Below are positions 10,991 through 22,338 of a stretch of DNA of 64,000 nt, one piece after another. Source of the DNA: Apostichopus japonicus (lineage: Eukaryota > Echinodermata > Holothuroidea > Aspidochirotida > Stichopodidae); the NCBI RefSeq assembly GCF_037975245.1, contig NC_092562.1, positions 30,640,054 to 30,704,053 on the forward strand, given 5' to 3'. Under the pieces are notes generated by a model, which made no database searches, was not told the DNA's origin, and saw only the letters and a list, made by a program, of their open reading frames with translations. Positions within the stretch are counted from its first letter, which is position 1; each line of letters starts with the position of its first letter. A program made the translations under genes and the position numbers.

Positions 10991-13031
10991 TTTAAAGGGC
11001 CGGAAAAAATGACTTATGATACTTTATAACCTCTGCTTTATTCATTGTTTTACACAGGTAGTTGAAGGTAATCATATTTTGATAAGGAGAAGCCCTGTAG
11101 GGAATTTAGGTGTATATTAATTGTTAGATTTGTGTTATCATTATTTGTTTTACATGCCAAAAATGGACCTTCTGTGAGGGGGGGGGGGATGAGCTGAGTG
11201 GGTTGGCTGTGTAAGGGACTGAGGCCCATGGCCCCATTATGTATGTTAAAAAAGGCCCTGAAGGAGTGTCCCCTCCCCTTTAGAAAATTTTCAGAAAAAC
11301 TCTTGGTGATAATTAGTGTGAAAATATTAATATTACTTATATAATTATTATATAATTAATATTAATATTACTTTCGAAAATTTAGGTTACCGGTACTATA
11401 ATTGTCTAAACGACAATCAAGGTTTGAGTGCCAGGGGCATACTGTCTAAAACACTATTATTTTAGGGTTTAGGCCACAATAAGTGTGGTGGGACAACAAA
11501 CATTAGTTTCCCCTCCCCAATCGACACACCTGAATTCATGAACTTTATCACAATTTGTAACATTATTTTGATTTTTGAAAACTAGTTTTAGTTACGTCAT
11601 GATCTCATTTTCATAATAATAGGTGCAGTGTTCTCCGCTTGTCACTTTTTTGTCCGGGTGCTGCTGTCAGTACTAACTAAGCGGAGCGCCACTATTGGTT
11701 GGCGCGTAGCGTACAAAAAAATTTAGTCAAAAATGTCGCCCAGATTGCAGGAAATGACACTTTTCAGGCATTTATAAATTGCATAAATTTTGTTATATTG
11801 AGATTCCATGTTTCACAAGTTTACACTTTTTACAATTTTTTTTCAGTAAAAACACTTTGTAGGAGAAAGCTGCCAACACCTGACATTACTTTATTAAATC
11901 TGATGTATTAATTTTGAACAGGTTTAGGCCTAATGTGACCTTTGAAATAGCCCCTGGAATGCTGGAAACCATGGATCCCTTTACTTGTCAAAATTAATGG
12001 TTGTTCACAGGTTGGCAGATGTTGTTTGTCTTTCAATTATATAATATATTTCTGCTTAAAATTTAATCAATTACGTGATTGGCCAGGATAATACTGATAA
12101 TGACGTCATAAGTTATGACACACGTGGCTGAAATCATATGTAAATAATGCCATCCAGTCAGTGATCAGTTTACAATTTACGATAAATTTAGTGTTTGATT
12201 ATTTGGCATCATTTAAGATCTTAGATAGGGTAAAATGTCAAAAGCATTTCATCGTTTGAATTTCTGCTTTACTGCATGTAATGTTAGATGCTCAAATTCT
12301 GTAGCCTACGTGTGCCACTGTAATATGTTTTTTTTTTTTAAATTTTAGTTTAAGCGTTGAATGTTTGTTAACTTATAATAACATTGTTAGAAAAATGCAC
12401 ACTTATCTTACAATCGGAAAGATCATACTCTAAACAACTTGTTTGTTAAATTGAATATACAATGGCTTTTTTAGAGAATGTTGAACAGGATTTAAATGGC
12501 GATGTTTTCATGTGTAACGTCAAGTAACGTTAAGAGTTAAAACAGAACATATAGTGTATCTGCATATAGCGAGTGATTTAAGCCAACAAACATTTAACGT
12601 TCCACATAAAATGTTGGTCTCTGCGTGTGATTGTATTCCTAGAACGAGATTACACGAAGCCATGAGGAGCATATAACCCTTAACCGCCGAAAAAATGCAT
12701 ATCTCCTTCCGTTTTGGAGTTATAGGTGTTTTTGTCCAACAATTCTCTGTTAATACTTTCCTTTATGTTCACATTCATGTAGCAGAAAATTATAATCGCG
12801 GAACTGGTATTTACATTGCGGACCGCGGAAAATCACGGATTTGGAAATTCGTGCACATAATTCGTGAAGAAAAAATCGGAATCGGGCCGATGATGAAAAA
12901 AATAATCGGTATTATCCGATATTGCATAATCGTTTGACCACTACATAAGTGCATGCCATAGATCAACCATTCTGATTCGTTACTTACCGCGATTCTCTAT
13001 CACGTCCGAAAGTATTGCGCTAAAATTGAAC

Positions 13032-13037
<6 letters not shown>

Positions 13038-13124
<87 letters not shown>
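13038..13124. repeat. (TA)n microsatellite
   Basis: A pure TA run of about 85 bases inside the element at 11626-14004. Confidence 0.95.
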
Positions 13125-13130
<6 letters not shown>

Positions 13131-13404
13131 TGCTATACACAATTTCGCGAACGATGATATTTGGTCTCGCTAAGCGTTAACAGCCATTGTTTGTTGTTAT
13201 ACATAATTTAGCACGCGATATGTGGTTCACAAATCGTTACAACACATCACTACCACGTGCATTTATAAGAATAACGTTAATGCACAAAGTAGGGGGCGCT
13301 GCTATATGCAGTGTGAATATATTTTGATTGCTGTCGATGTTGATCCAAAATTTTGTAATGTATCATTCCTTTTTTCAAACGGAGTTACCACTTGATAAGA
13401 GTGA

Positions 13405-13465
13405 GCTTGCCCGGTCGTTTTTTAACTTGCCCGGGCAATCGGGCAGTCGTTAATGTCGAGCCCTG
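13405..13465. mobile_element. hAT-like right terminus, solo fragment
   Basis: Read inwards from 13465 on the minus strand the sequence is CAGGGCTCGACATTAACG, followed by GCCCG(A)TTGCCCGGGC. The CAGGGCTCGACATTAACG start is a common hAT terminal sequence in animals (recalled, not searched). No matching left end is visible, so this is probably a truncated copy nested in a larger element. Confidence 0.4.
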
Positions 13466-14352
13466 CAAAATGCCGTACCGTACGACAACATCAATATAAC
13501 ACCTGACGCAAATGAGTTTTTGACGTCATAAGTTTGCTGGCCAATCACGCAATTTGTCATCAATTTGTAAAATATGTACCTTCAAAATGTAGATTGCAAA
13601 GTATATCCATTCAATTAATTATTTTTATGTTATTACTTTTTTAAATGTGTTTTAAATGTTACTAGTAACAAGTAAAAGAAGACTTAACAGAACTGTATAA
13701 GAACACTTAAAATATGGAAAATGTATACACTTGTATTTGAAAGTGATTTATACAGGTGAGCTGGACGGGGCTGATATCGGATGGTCTGGATCGGCAAGTT
13801 TGGATAATTTTGCCGATACCGATATTCCGCCGTTAACGGCAATATATTTTGCAACACTTTGGAAAATTTTCCCAAATAGTAAATGCAATGGTTTCGTACG
13901 GGCGGCCGAATAATTTGTCCGGGCGGTAACTTTTTGTCCGGGCGCTGACGCACCTTTTCAGATTGTGTCCGGGCGCGGCGCCCGGATACTAGTGGAGAAC
14001 ACTGCAGGTGTAATGGCCCGTGTCATTGTTTATCAAAAACATGGGAATACAAATGTAGTTTTTGTCGGACCCCAGCAATCACCTGTAAAAAAACATTAAC
14101 TAATCTGAATATTTTTGCCTCAATTATATGTTAATTGAAATTAATATGACTTTCAGTGATTACTAATAAAATTAGAGCCACCTAGCCATAAATCCCTTCC
14201 ATGTAATCATGGATAAACAACACAAATCAAACTCACTTGTTATGGCATCTATCTTCCCATTGTGCAACTACTGTACTTCTTATTATCACTGTGGGGTGAT
14301 TTGCCAGTTAAGGAGGATATCGCCATGTCCTCCCTGGTAAAAAGTGTTCTCA

Positions 14353-14433
14353 TCAAGTTGCAAATGAGTTTTTTTCATTTTTGGCCTGCAGAGCTCTGTG
14401 TCGGATCTCCTGTGGAATTTTGAAGGCTTCTAG
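14353..14433 (-). CDS. Candidate last exon of an unrecognised gene
   Basis: A strong acceptor (pyrimidine tract TTTATCATTTGTCTTTGCAG) precedes 26 codons that end in a stop, with LEAFKIPQEIRH and HRALQAKNEKNSF visible. It enters in phase 0, which is the phase in which the candidate exon at 15459-15592 ends, so the two join without a stop. The product is not recognised and homology was not testable. It could be a chance frame. Confidence 0.3.
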   Translation of the reverse strand, partial: LEAFKIPQEIRHRALQAKNEKNSFAT

Positions 14434-15458
14434 CTGCAAAGACAAATGATAAATGTGTTTAGAGCAGCTCTGAAACCAGGAAGCCAAAAAAGGCAGATAT
14501 TGATGGCCCATTTCCAAGTTTAGTAACAACTTTTTTTTACTGGCAAAGCATTTATATTCATGAGAAACAGCACTAAAAGCAATAAGGATCATCTACCCAA
14601 TATATGCACAACCTATATGTACCAGGTATGAATGCAATGTGGCACTGTTGAGAAAAAGTGGTAACATTAAGCTTGGCATCATACACACATACATGTTGTG
14701 ACAGCATAGATTTCTTGAACCTTCGGCAAGGAATCTAAAATCTGTTTCCGCCTATCAGTTTTCCTGCCAGAAAAGTTGTAAAAAGGGGAGGGGGATTGGC
14801 TACCACCGAGATATGATGCTGAAATCATCATCAATGATACATCATTAGTGAGGTATGACTTTAACAGCATGGGTGGGAGGAGGGGGGGGGGACCTATACT
14901 AGCTAGTACCATTGTGGCTTATACAGTCTACGTTATGTTCATACCGTCAACGTATCGTCACAGGAAGGTAAAGATGTACTATGTCCAAAATTGCCATTTT
15001 GAGATAATTGCATTTAATAATTTTAATCGTGTATAAAATATGCTCAACTTGCTAAAATATTTAATTTAAGGTTGCATTATTGTCAAAATTGTAGATTTTG
15101 ACCGCTATATGAGAAAATTAAGGGGGGCCTGAAATGAACGTTTATATTCCACAAATATGACATACATTTGTTTTTGGAAATAAAATAAAAAACCTATGTC
15201 CAGGACATAGGACAGTTTATCTTTCCCTAACATGGACATACTAACTAGAACAGTTTATCATTCCACATAGGAAAATATTTGGAAAATATAAGGTACCTTA
15301 TCATGTTGAAGAACGTTTTCCCATCAAAAAGTCAATTTAGCCAAAAATGGATTTAGGACACCTTTACTTTTCCTGCAATAATATGTACCAAGTATGAACC
15401 TAATCGAACAGGAGGGGGGGGGGGGGGTTACCACCGAGAATGATACATTAGTACACAC

Positions 15459-15592
15459 CTCATTGCCCTCAAATAAGTCAGCATTAAAACTGTTTTCAGT
15501 TGTTGGGCTGTCTGGGGTTGGAAATGCTTCCCTGCTTGGTATTGAGGGCGAAACTGGACACCCGTCTAACCTTGCAATGGCTGCAGGGAATC
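15459..15592 (-). CDS. Candidate internal exon of an unrecognised gene
   Basis: Between an acceptor (TTATTAG at 15593-15599) and a donor (GAG then GTGTGTAC at 15458) lie 44 open codons rich in Ser and Pro, including PSIPSREAFPTPDSPTTENS and ending DLFEGNE. It is entered in phase 1 and left in phase 0, compatible with the exon at 14353-14433. It is Ser/Pro-rich and probably disordered. No family is recognised, and no upstream exon ending in phase 1 fits without making a stop. Confidence 0.28.
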
Positions 15593-15730
15593 CTAATAAG
15601 TGAAGAATGATAAAATAATTCAAATTAAATAAATATGAACAGTCCTTTATATCTTTAATCATTGTTAAAGAAGTAGTGTGTTCCTTTGAATGAGACACGT
15701 ACAAACCTACAGAACCCATGAAATGACCAA

Positions 15731-15732
<2 letters not shown>

Positions 15733-15802
<70 letters not shown>
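15733..15802. repeat. (TA)n microsatellite
   Basis: A pure TA run of about 70 bases. It is adjacent to the left arm of the inverted pair noted at 15803-17250. Confidence 0.95.
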
Positions 15803-15811
<9 letters not shown>

Positions 15812-17250
15812 ATTAAATAATACACTAATTGGTCCAACTCCCATCGCCATATCTTTACATCAGAAACCAGTGATAAATAAAAGAGGAGACATCCAGGTTG
15901 AGCTGACCTAGACCCATTAAAAATTCTAAGCCATCGCTACTATAACAATCCATGGGTTTGGAATGTCAGGCTACCTGCATGGGTTCTTTGTATTAGAAGA
16001 GTAGTAGTACTTGAATATCATTGAATCTATACAAACTGATCACAGAAATGATTTTTTTTACTAGAATAGACCCAAAATTGAGAAACAGACAAGATATGGA
16101 GAGTTTAAAAGTAAAAAAAATATAATTCCGAAATATACTGTCCATAATCCATACAGTGCACTTACTCCCCGCTGCCTACTGTGTGTATAGTATGACAGAC
16201 GAACCATGTGAACAGATACGAGAGTGTGATATAGATCCTAACCATCGTCACTATATATTATTTGATTGTAGAATGATTTTGATTGAGTTTCAATGCGAGT
16301 ATTAAATTACGTCTTACTAAAGACTAAGGTTAAACAATTTCAACTGATTTGCACGAGCTCTTCTAAGAAATGTTCATAATATAACCAATTTACGTGGCAA
16401 CCTCATTTCTGTGCGGGTTGTATATATAGTGAACCTACTGTACACGAAAGTATACATACATTAAACATATCTACATATTGCGAGTACCTTATGTTCGGTG
16501 TTACGCTAAATATATTTGACTGTTGCGCTGTCTGTCAGGGGCCAGGGAGTATTAATTGCGACAGCCTAACAGCGATCGTGGGAAGTTGAACTGATTTCGC
16601 CCAGCTAGCAATTTTGTCTTTTTGGCGTCGTCCATTTATTTGAGCTAAATATTGACAGGGTCAAACATGAAACATATTTTTTATCTACGTGTGCAGCGGA
16701 CTTCAATGACATTGATATTTGAAACAAATTGAAACGCATTTATACATTTTCTTTGTGGAAATTCAACCCCAGTTACTAACTGAAAACACAAGAATGCCAC
16801 ATAGGTCACTGTGGGGCCCCAAGGGATATGATGTTTAGCGATGTTTTCTCATGATCCGTTGCTGAGATATGGGAATATTTAAATTAATTGGTTATTTATT
16901 CAGCAGGAAAACTCACTAAATTGCCTGTTTTCTTTTATAATTGGAAGCCTTGTAGTTTTATTTTAGAAAATAATGTAGGTCAACTGTAGCAACACACGCT
17001 GTTGTTGGTATACTTATACACGGATGGTCACATCACTTTACTATAAAGACTGCCAAAAATAATTATAAACAATAATGAAAAACAAAGGTAATTTAATTAA
17101 TGAGTGTTCCTTTTGTTACATCATAGTCGATTGTGCTGCGATAATCTTTTCTTTTTTCAACTAATAAAATATTTCTCAACAATGGATAAAAAAATATTAT
17201 GATAGGAGTTGGACCAATGACTATATTTTATCATTCTCTATCACATATAT
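15803..17250. other. Gene-free stretch bounded by an inverted repeat of about 45 bp
   Basis: The left arm (about 15803-15846, containing ATTGGTCCAACTCCCATC) is matched inverted at about 17203-17250 (GATAGGAGTTGGACCAATG). Each arm abuts AT-rich repeat. The interior has no open frame of note. It may be a degraded DNA element, with its ends defined only by the arms. Confidence 0.35.
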
Positions 17251-17466
17251 TTTTGGAATTGGTTATTTCATGAGCTCTTTAACATCAGCTAATATGAAAC
17301 TGGATACAAATATATACTATCATTACTGAAAACCCCTATTAAATAGGAACTAACAATAATCATTCTTGCATTGTCTCCAGAAGATTTTCGGTAGCTAGAG
17401 TGAAATGACATCACAAATATTACCAAAAGCACCAGACTATTTTCAATGAAAATATTCAAAATCTGA

Positions 17467-17935
17467 CTATAACATGATTGCTGCTAACTGAGCATAAACC
17501 CTGATCAATTCATCTGGCTGCAGTCTGGCTGGTGGTCGCTGTTGTGGCGAGGCCTGTGCTGCTGGTTGGTGTTGTGGTGGTTTATCTGCTGGGGCTGGTG
17601 GCTTCTGGGATGGGGTTGGTGGTTTTTGTGCTGGAGCTGGTGAACCATGTGCTGGGGCTGATGGCTTCTTGTGAAGAACTGGTAGTTTATGTTGTGGTGA
17701 AGCCTGTTTTGGGGTTGGAAGTTTGTGTGCTGGTGGTGGGGATGGTGGCTTCTGTGGTGGGGTCTGTGCCTGGGCTGGTGGTTGGTGGTTGGTGGATAAC
17801 TTCATCCTCTACAAAGTTAACCAGCTCAAACTCGTCATCCTGACCCAAATCCAGGGTGTTGTCCCTCTGCTGCAGAAGCTGGGCAATGATGTCATGTCCT
17901 GCAGCAGACTTTGCTTTCTTTGTTGCATCATTTTT
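17467..17935 (-). pseudogene. Pro-rich exon with an apparent frameshift, unrecognised gene
   Basis: A good acceptor (TTGTACCTTGCAG) opens a frame beginning KNDATKKAKSAAGHD, then an acidic LDLGQDDEFELVNFVEDE stretch. At about 17790 the natural continuation lies in a different frame: a long run of Pro/Gln/Lys repeats of the KPPAPADKPP type ending QPDELIRVYAQLAAIML and a stop at 17467. Either frame alone breaks the protein, so I read one indel in the CCACCAACCACCA-type low-complexity stretch, a real mutation or a sequencing error. The function is unknown. The upstream candidate exon at 18476-18594 ends in phase 1, which does not join this exon in frame. Confidence 0.35.
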
Positions 17936-18475
17936 CTGCAAGGTACAATAATAATTGAAATAATAAATGGTTGATCCCTTTGAATTGAATGCCATGTCCT
18001 CTTAGAGTTTGATGGCAATGCTAAAATTAAACTACATTGACCAAAAATCGTCGCGTAGATTACAGGTACACCGCCATTAAATACTTTTGCATTAAATACG
18101 GCTTTTCCTTTTAGTATTACATACTGCCTGACAGTTTAATCAGGCGCATTGCAAGCAGCGGTCATTCGCTGCCAAATTTAGCTTTCAGCTAGGGCAGGCA
18201 ATTCGCCCTATTTGTATAAACGTAATATAGAGTATTTTATGATATAGAATTAATTAGGGACCAGTTAGTGACGGGACGACAGGAGATCGAAGGAAATTTA
18301 TTTTAGGAAGTAATTAGTACTGTGTACCTACCACTACAATTCCTATAGGCCTAACTCCTGTTATGTATTTTAACCTATATAAATATCTCATCATCTTGGT
18401 AATACCAACAAGCAAACCTTGCTTGTTTGCAAAAGGCACAGCCAAACAAGTATTCTACAACAATTGTTTACTTAC

Positions 18476-18594
18476 AGGCTTTTTTGAGGAAGAGGCCGAT
18501 TGGGATGAGAGCATTGTCTGATCGGTCTGAATTAAGCTCCTCAAGGAAGTCGGGATTTCCTCTTATGAACTCTATGACCTCTTCCTTGCAAGGA
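18476..18594 (-). pseudogene. Candidate exon upstream of the Pro-rich exon, phase problem
   Basis: A GTAAGT donor at 18475 closes an open stretch reading CKEEVIEFIRGNPDFLEELN and then NALIPIGLFLKKA. Upstream, a better acceptor (18660s, after a T-run) leads into FEEMEVKLKEIHPVPDASIN in another frame, so a second frameshift may lie near 18590. The A6 run before the donor is a likely indel site. Family unknown. Confidence 0.28.
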
Positions 18595-19269
18595 CTGAGA
18601 GTTTATTGAGGCATCTGGTACTGGATGTATCTCCTTTAATTTCACTTCCATCTCTTCGAAAGCTAGAGATTTTTTTTGAAAAGAAAAAGCAGGATTGTGA
18701 GCGGATTATATTACCAACATATCTTACATCCCTATACACACATTTACATTACAAGGACTACAATTAAGAGAATTATTGTCTTATATTGACAGTCTTGTCA
18801 TTCATTCAGTATTTCACGAAACCAAAGATACTTGTCACTTGATCGCGTGAAAGCGCTGCTGACAAACAGAGTGATCGACTCAAGGTACAACTCGTTACAG
18901 TTCTGCCTAACAAGGGAAACATTTTTAGAAAATGCTATTTAGGCTAGGCCCTATATTACTATAGTAAGGTGCTTAAAATATCAGGTTTGACTTGAAAATT
19001 TTAGCATATGTTAGAAAAGATCCATTGAATTATTACAAGCCAGTTCATGAGAAAAATGGGAAAACATTAAGTGATCAACCCAAGCCCACGGTACCCCACA
19101 TGTAGGCCTGGCTAGTAGTAGGCTAGTACTACTATAGGCTATAATTGGTCGTTTCGCCCCATTGTCGTTTCGCCCCAAAGTACCTACAAGTTCGACCCAA
19201 AATTTTAACAAAGGAAAACACATTTTGATGGTTTTCGCCAACCACAGTAATTGCATTGCCCCAAACAAA

Positions 19270-19810
19270 TGAAAATTTACGTAGCCTAGGCTAGGTTAGG
19301 CCCCCCCCCCAAAAAAAAAATTCAGGTCCGAGCTATTTGGTAAAAAGGAACTTGGAGGCGGGGCGTTTTTATTCACAGTGATTTGTATTGGGGCGAGTTT
19401 GTCATTAATTTGTTGAGGCTTATAGGCCCTATGTAAGACTAAGACAATGTTCAATATCAGTGCAAGGACAGTTACTGTAAATACTGTAGACTATAGGCCT
19501 AGGGTTACTGTTAGTGTTAGATCTATATAGGCTAGGCCTTAGCCTAGCCTGGGCCTGAGAAGAAGTCATTGTTTTTGCGTAGGCTAGGCCTATTCAAACA
19601 TAGGCTAAGTTATAGTAGAACCTATAAGTACAGTAACTAGTCTGTAGGGTAAGCCTCGCCTACGTTGGACAAAGGAAGAGCCTAACTTAATAAACAAGGA
19701 AATAATTAGCACATAGGCCTAGTCTAGGACTTGGCCTTTCATTGCATCGCTGTCCGAGAAATCCCTAGGCCTAGACCCTAGGCCCGTACTGGCTACGCAG
19801 AGACAATTAT
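19270..19810. other. GGCCTAG-rich stretch
   Basis: TAGGCCTA, TAGGCTAGGCC and CCTAGGC variants occur more than fifteen times in about 550 bases, far above chance for an AT-rich region. Such words are common in some deuterostome invertebrate genomes. No gene is seen. Confidence 0.5.
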
Positions 19811-19921
19811 ATACTTGACTACCTAGCCTATACCGTAATAAACTAATATTAACAACAACATATAAACATCAAATTATGAAAGCCATAGTTATGAACATTA
19901 TCTGATCATTATACGTACTAC

Positions 19922-20014
19922 CGATATGAATAATTGTAGCGGGCAGTAATTGGTGTTGTATCTCCCAGACACTTTGCTTCCCACGACGTTGTCGTCAGTA
20001 GTTCCCAAGACATC
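19922..20014 (-). CDS. Possible first exon of the gene at 17.4-18.6 kb
   Basis: An ATG at 20014 opens MSWELLTTTSWEAKCLGD and continues in frame to TAG near 19922. A possible donor (GTAGTACG) falls just before the stop. It sits about 260 bases left of the CACTA element, on the strand of the fragmentary exons at 17.4-18.6 kb. Nothing ties it to them beyond position. Confidence 0.15.
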
Positions 20015-20274
20015 TTTCTGCGATAAGATTGAGATTCCTCGGCACTTTCCCCACTGCACGAGAACATGTGTCATTCTTAACTCGTCTTAATTGATGTACA
20101 TGTATTTAAAATAATGAAAACATAGGTTATTTAGGGCCAATTTTATCGAGCTAGAATAGTTACGCGTGATCCACAATACGGATGCTAAATTCGTAGTGAC
20201 CGTACGTACGTAGTGCGGTTGCCTAATTAACGGAATTGAAAACGGCGCCAAATTTTGAGATACCACTTTTTTAG

Positions 20275-20665
20275 CACTGAAAACTTAAATTGGTCTACCG
20301 ACTAACCTAACGTTAGTCCATTTGGTGCCTCTACCGACTAACATAGCTCTAGTCAGTTGCTACCGACTAATTTATTCCTTTGTCGGTTGGATTTCGTAGT
20401 CGGTCATCTTAGTCCGTCAGCTTAGTCGATCAACAATATCTTAGTCGGTAAATGTATAGTAGTCATTTACATTAGTTGGTGACATTAGTCGGTGTTTACC
20501 GACTAATTTATATAAGCCACCGACTAGTTTATAGCAGGTTTTACATTAGTCAGGATGGTGCCTCTCCCGACTAACCTTTCTTAGTCTGTATCGATTGACA
20601 AGTTGCACTGACTAGAGTCACTGAAAGAATTAAACCCGACTAGTTTCACTGACTAGAACCACTGA
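20275..20665. repeat. Left terminus and subterminal repeats of the CACTA element
   Basis: After CACTGAAAA come about fifteen variants of ACCGACTAA or its complement TTAGTCGGT, in both orientations (for example near 20297, 20331, 20361, 20397, 20441, 20486, 20499, 20519). Several have one base changed (TTAGTCCGT, CCGACTAGT). The run fades at about 20665. In plant En/Spm such motifs bind the element-encoded TnpA protein. Confidence 0.8.
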
Positions 20666-20710
20666 GAGAAAAGATAGTAGAAAAAACACAAATAATGTGT
20701 ACGTTGGCAA

Positions 20711-20716
20711 TGTTTA
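20711..20716 (-). terminator. Polyadenylation signal candidate for the element's minus-strand transcripts
   Basis: AATAAA on the minus strand lies about 1.3 kb beyond the SAMD3-like stop and just inside the left subterminal repeats, a natural place for the element's transcript to end. Other AATAAA words exist in this AT-rich tract, so the choice is tentative. Confidence 0.25.
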
Positions 20717-21381
20717 TTTCTGATACAACTTTTGATTTCTACAAAAGCTGGCGATCATAGAGGTTGAAAACGATACAGTAGTAAGGCAGGCAAGGCAGCA
20801 TTAATCACTAACTTTAATTACTTTATTTGACTTAAGAAATACTTATGTTTGGCAAGGCTGTGTTTAGCATGTTTGTATGTATGTATATGACAATGAATAT
20901 AAGGAGAAAACAATATGTGTATTAACATTTGAAAGAATTGGTAGGAATACCTTGGTTTAAATATCTTCACTTCAATAAATAAAAAAATAATAAAATGAAT
21001 GACTTATAATGTATTTGGCTTAAGAAACACTTATGTTTGGCAAGGCAGCACCGACAGCATCAATGACTATGACAAAGAATGTAAGAAAGGACTTGCTTCG
21101 AATATCTTGGTTCAAATATCTACATAAGGAAAAAAAAGAATGTCTGTCTAACAAATATAAAAAAAAAAGTTAACATAATAAACAAGTTCTCAACAATGCT
21201 ACTAATAAATAGAAAAATGTGAGGGTGGAAAAAAATGTTTGTTTCAAAACTATTAGGAACTTTGATGCAAGGATTAAATTTTGGAAGCAAGCCCATAGCT
21301 GGCTACGTAATCACAACCTCGGAAACTGAAAATAGGAAACTGAAGTTGCCTATGTTTCCATAATATTATCACTTATCAACA

Positions 21382-21592
21382 AGGGTGTAACAAAAGAGTT
21401 TGGGGGGGGGGGGGATTTCCAGACAGAGTCCCAACAATTTAATGAAAGATGGCAAAAATAAGGGGCAGGACCATCCATTTTCCTTTTTACCATTATCCAT
21501 TCCCTTATCCATTTGCCGACATATGTCAAACTTGCCAACAAACACAGTTGGGGAGTATGGCACCCCCCCCCCTCCACCCTGGCTATGCTCCT
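21382..21592. mobile_element. Possible hAT-type MITE inside the CACTA element
   Basis: The left end CAAGGGTGTAAC with a following G-run and the right end (inverted) CAGGAGCATAGCCAGGGTGG with a G-run resemble the MITE at 4217-4585. The flanking bases are only roughly alike (TTATCAA, TTCATAA), so the assignment is weak. Confidence 0.3.
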
Positions 21593-22047
21593 GTTCATAA
21601 CTTGACTGACTGCCAACTGAACATAAACTGATGCAAACAAACTCTTATCCTAAACCTAATCGATTGAAAATTATGTTTTGAAGGATATATGGAATATTAA
21701 ATTGAGTATCTGACAGCTGATATGAAAAGGACCGTATCAGCTTCGTAAAGTAAAGTTAGGTATGTTAACATTACAATAGAGAATGACCAGTTCCACCAAC
21801 AATTTTCATTTTGTCAATTTTCTCAGACCTTTCTTGTGACATTTGCAAGGAATTTTTTTTATGGAATTGTGAACATGTTACCCAAGAAATTACTAACTTT
21901 TTTTCCACCACTGGCTAATGGCAACCAGAAATAGAACTACCCCTTTGATAGTAGAAAAAGCAAAACACTCTTATTGGAATCTTCACTTAAGATGTCACAT
22001 CAGGAAGGTTGTGCTAGGGTGTAAGGACATGCACAGGTATATTGAAG

Positions 22048-22338
22048 TCACTTACATTGTTGGGAAAAGTTGGCCAGTTTATTTGTTAAAGAAATGATAG
22101 ATCTAGGTACTGGCACTCCATCATAAATATTAAGGATTACCCTCTGTATGAAACACAGACTTTTGGAGATGGAGGAAGGGTAAAAAAAGTTGAAAACATA
22201 AAAAGAGGAAATCCAGCATGCGATGGCCTTCATAACATTGTCAGTAGAGTTGATCACCATACCGTCTGCCATCAACTTAAAGGATGTGGTTATCCCAGGA
22301 GTGTCTCCATCCATCTTGATGTATACTGGATTACTAGT
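22048..22338 (-). CDS. SAMD3-like exon 8: C-terminal block
   Basis: Acceptor AAATTTGCAG. It encodes TSNPVYIKMDGDTPGITT, MADGMVINSTDNVMKAIACW, FFYPSSISKSLCFIQRVILN and ISLTNKLANFSQQCK, then TGA. The last codons overlap a perfect GTAAGT, so a transcript could splice onward here to an unseen last exon and change the C-terminus. Confidence 0.68.
   Translation of the reverse strand, partial: TSNPVYIKMDGDTPGITTSFKLMADGMVINSTDNVMKAIACWISSFYVFNFFYPSSISKSLCFIQRVILNIYDGVPVPRSIISLTNKLANFSQQCK

Larger units (their letters stand above)
11626..14004. mobile_element. hAT-like non-autonomous element, about 2.4 kb, nested
   Basis: CAGTGTTCTCC opens the left end and GGAGAACACTG closes the right end, a terminus of hAT style. 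A second inverted pair lies inside: CGTGATTGGCCAG at 12074-12086 and CTGGCCAATCACG at 13537-13549, with TGACGTCATAAGTT near both. Copies of TGTCCGGGCG also cluster near the two ends. The flanks share AGGT (11621-11624, 14006-14009) if one more base is counted in each terminus; an 8-bp hAT duplication is not found. No transposase remains. Confidence 0.5.

Noticed and set aside
17532-17974. Plus-strand frames of Val/Gly-rich protein opposite the Pro-rich exon
   Set aside because: They are the complement of Pro codons (TGG, GGT) and have no splice or domain support.
20605-20665. Alternative left terminus of the CACTA element at CACTGAAAGAATTAAACCC (20620 region) or CACTGAGAG
   Set aside because: The subterminal repeats lie to the left of these sites and would fall outside the element. 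CACTGAAAA at 20275 has the repeats inside and AG on the flank, as at the right end.
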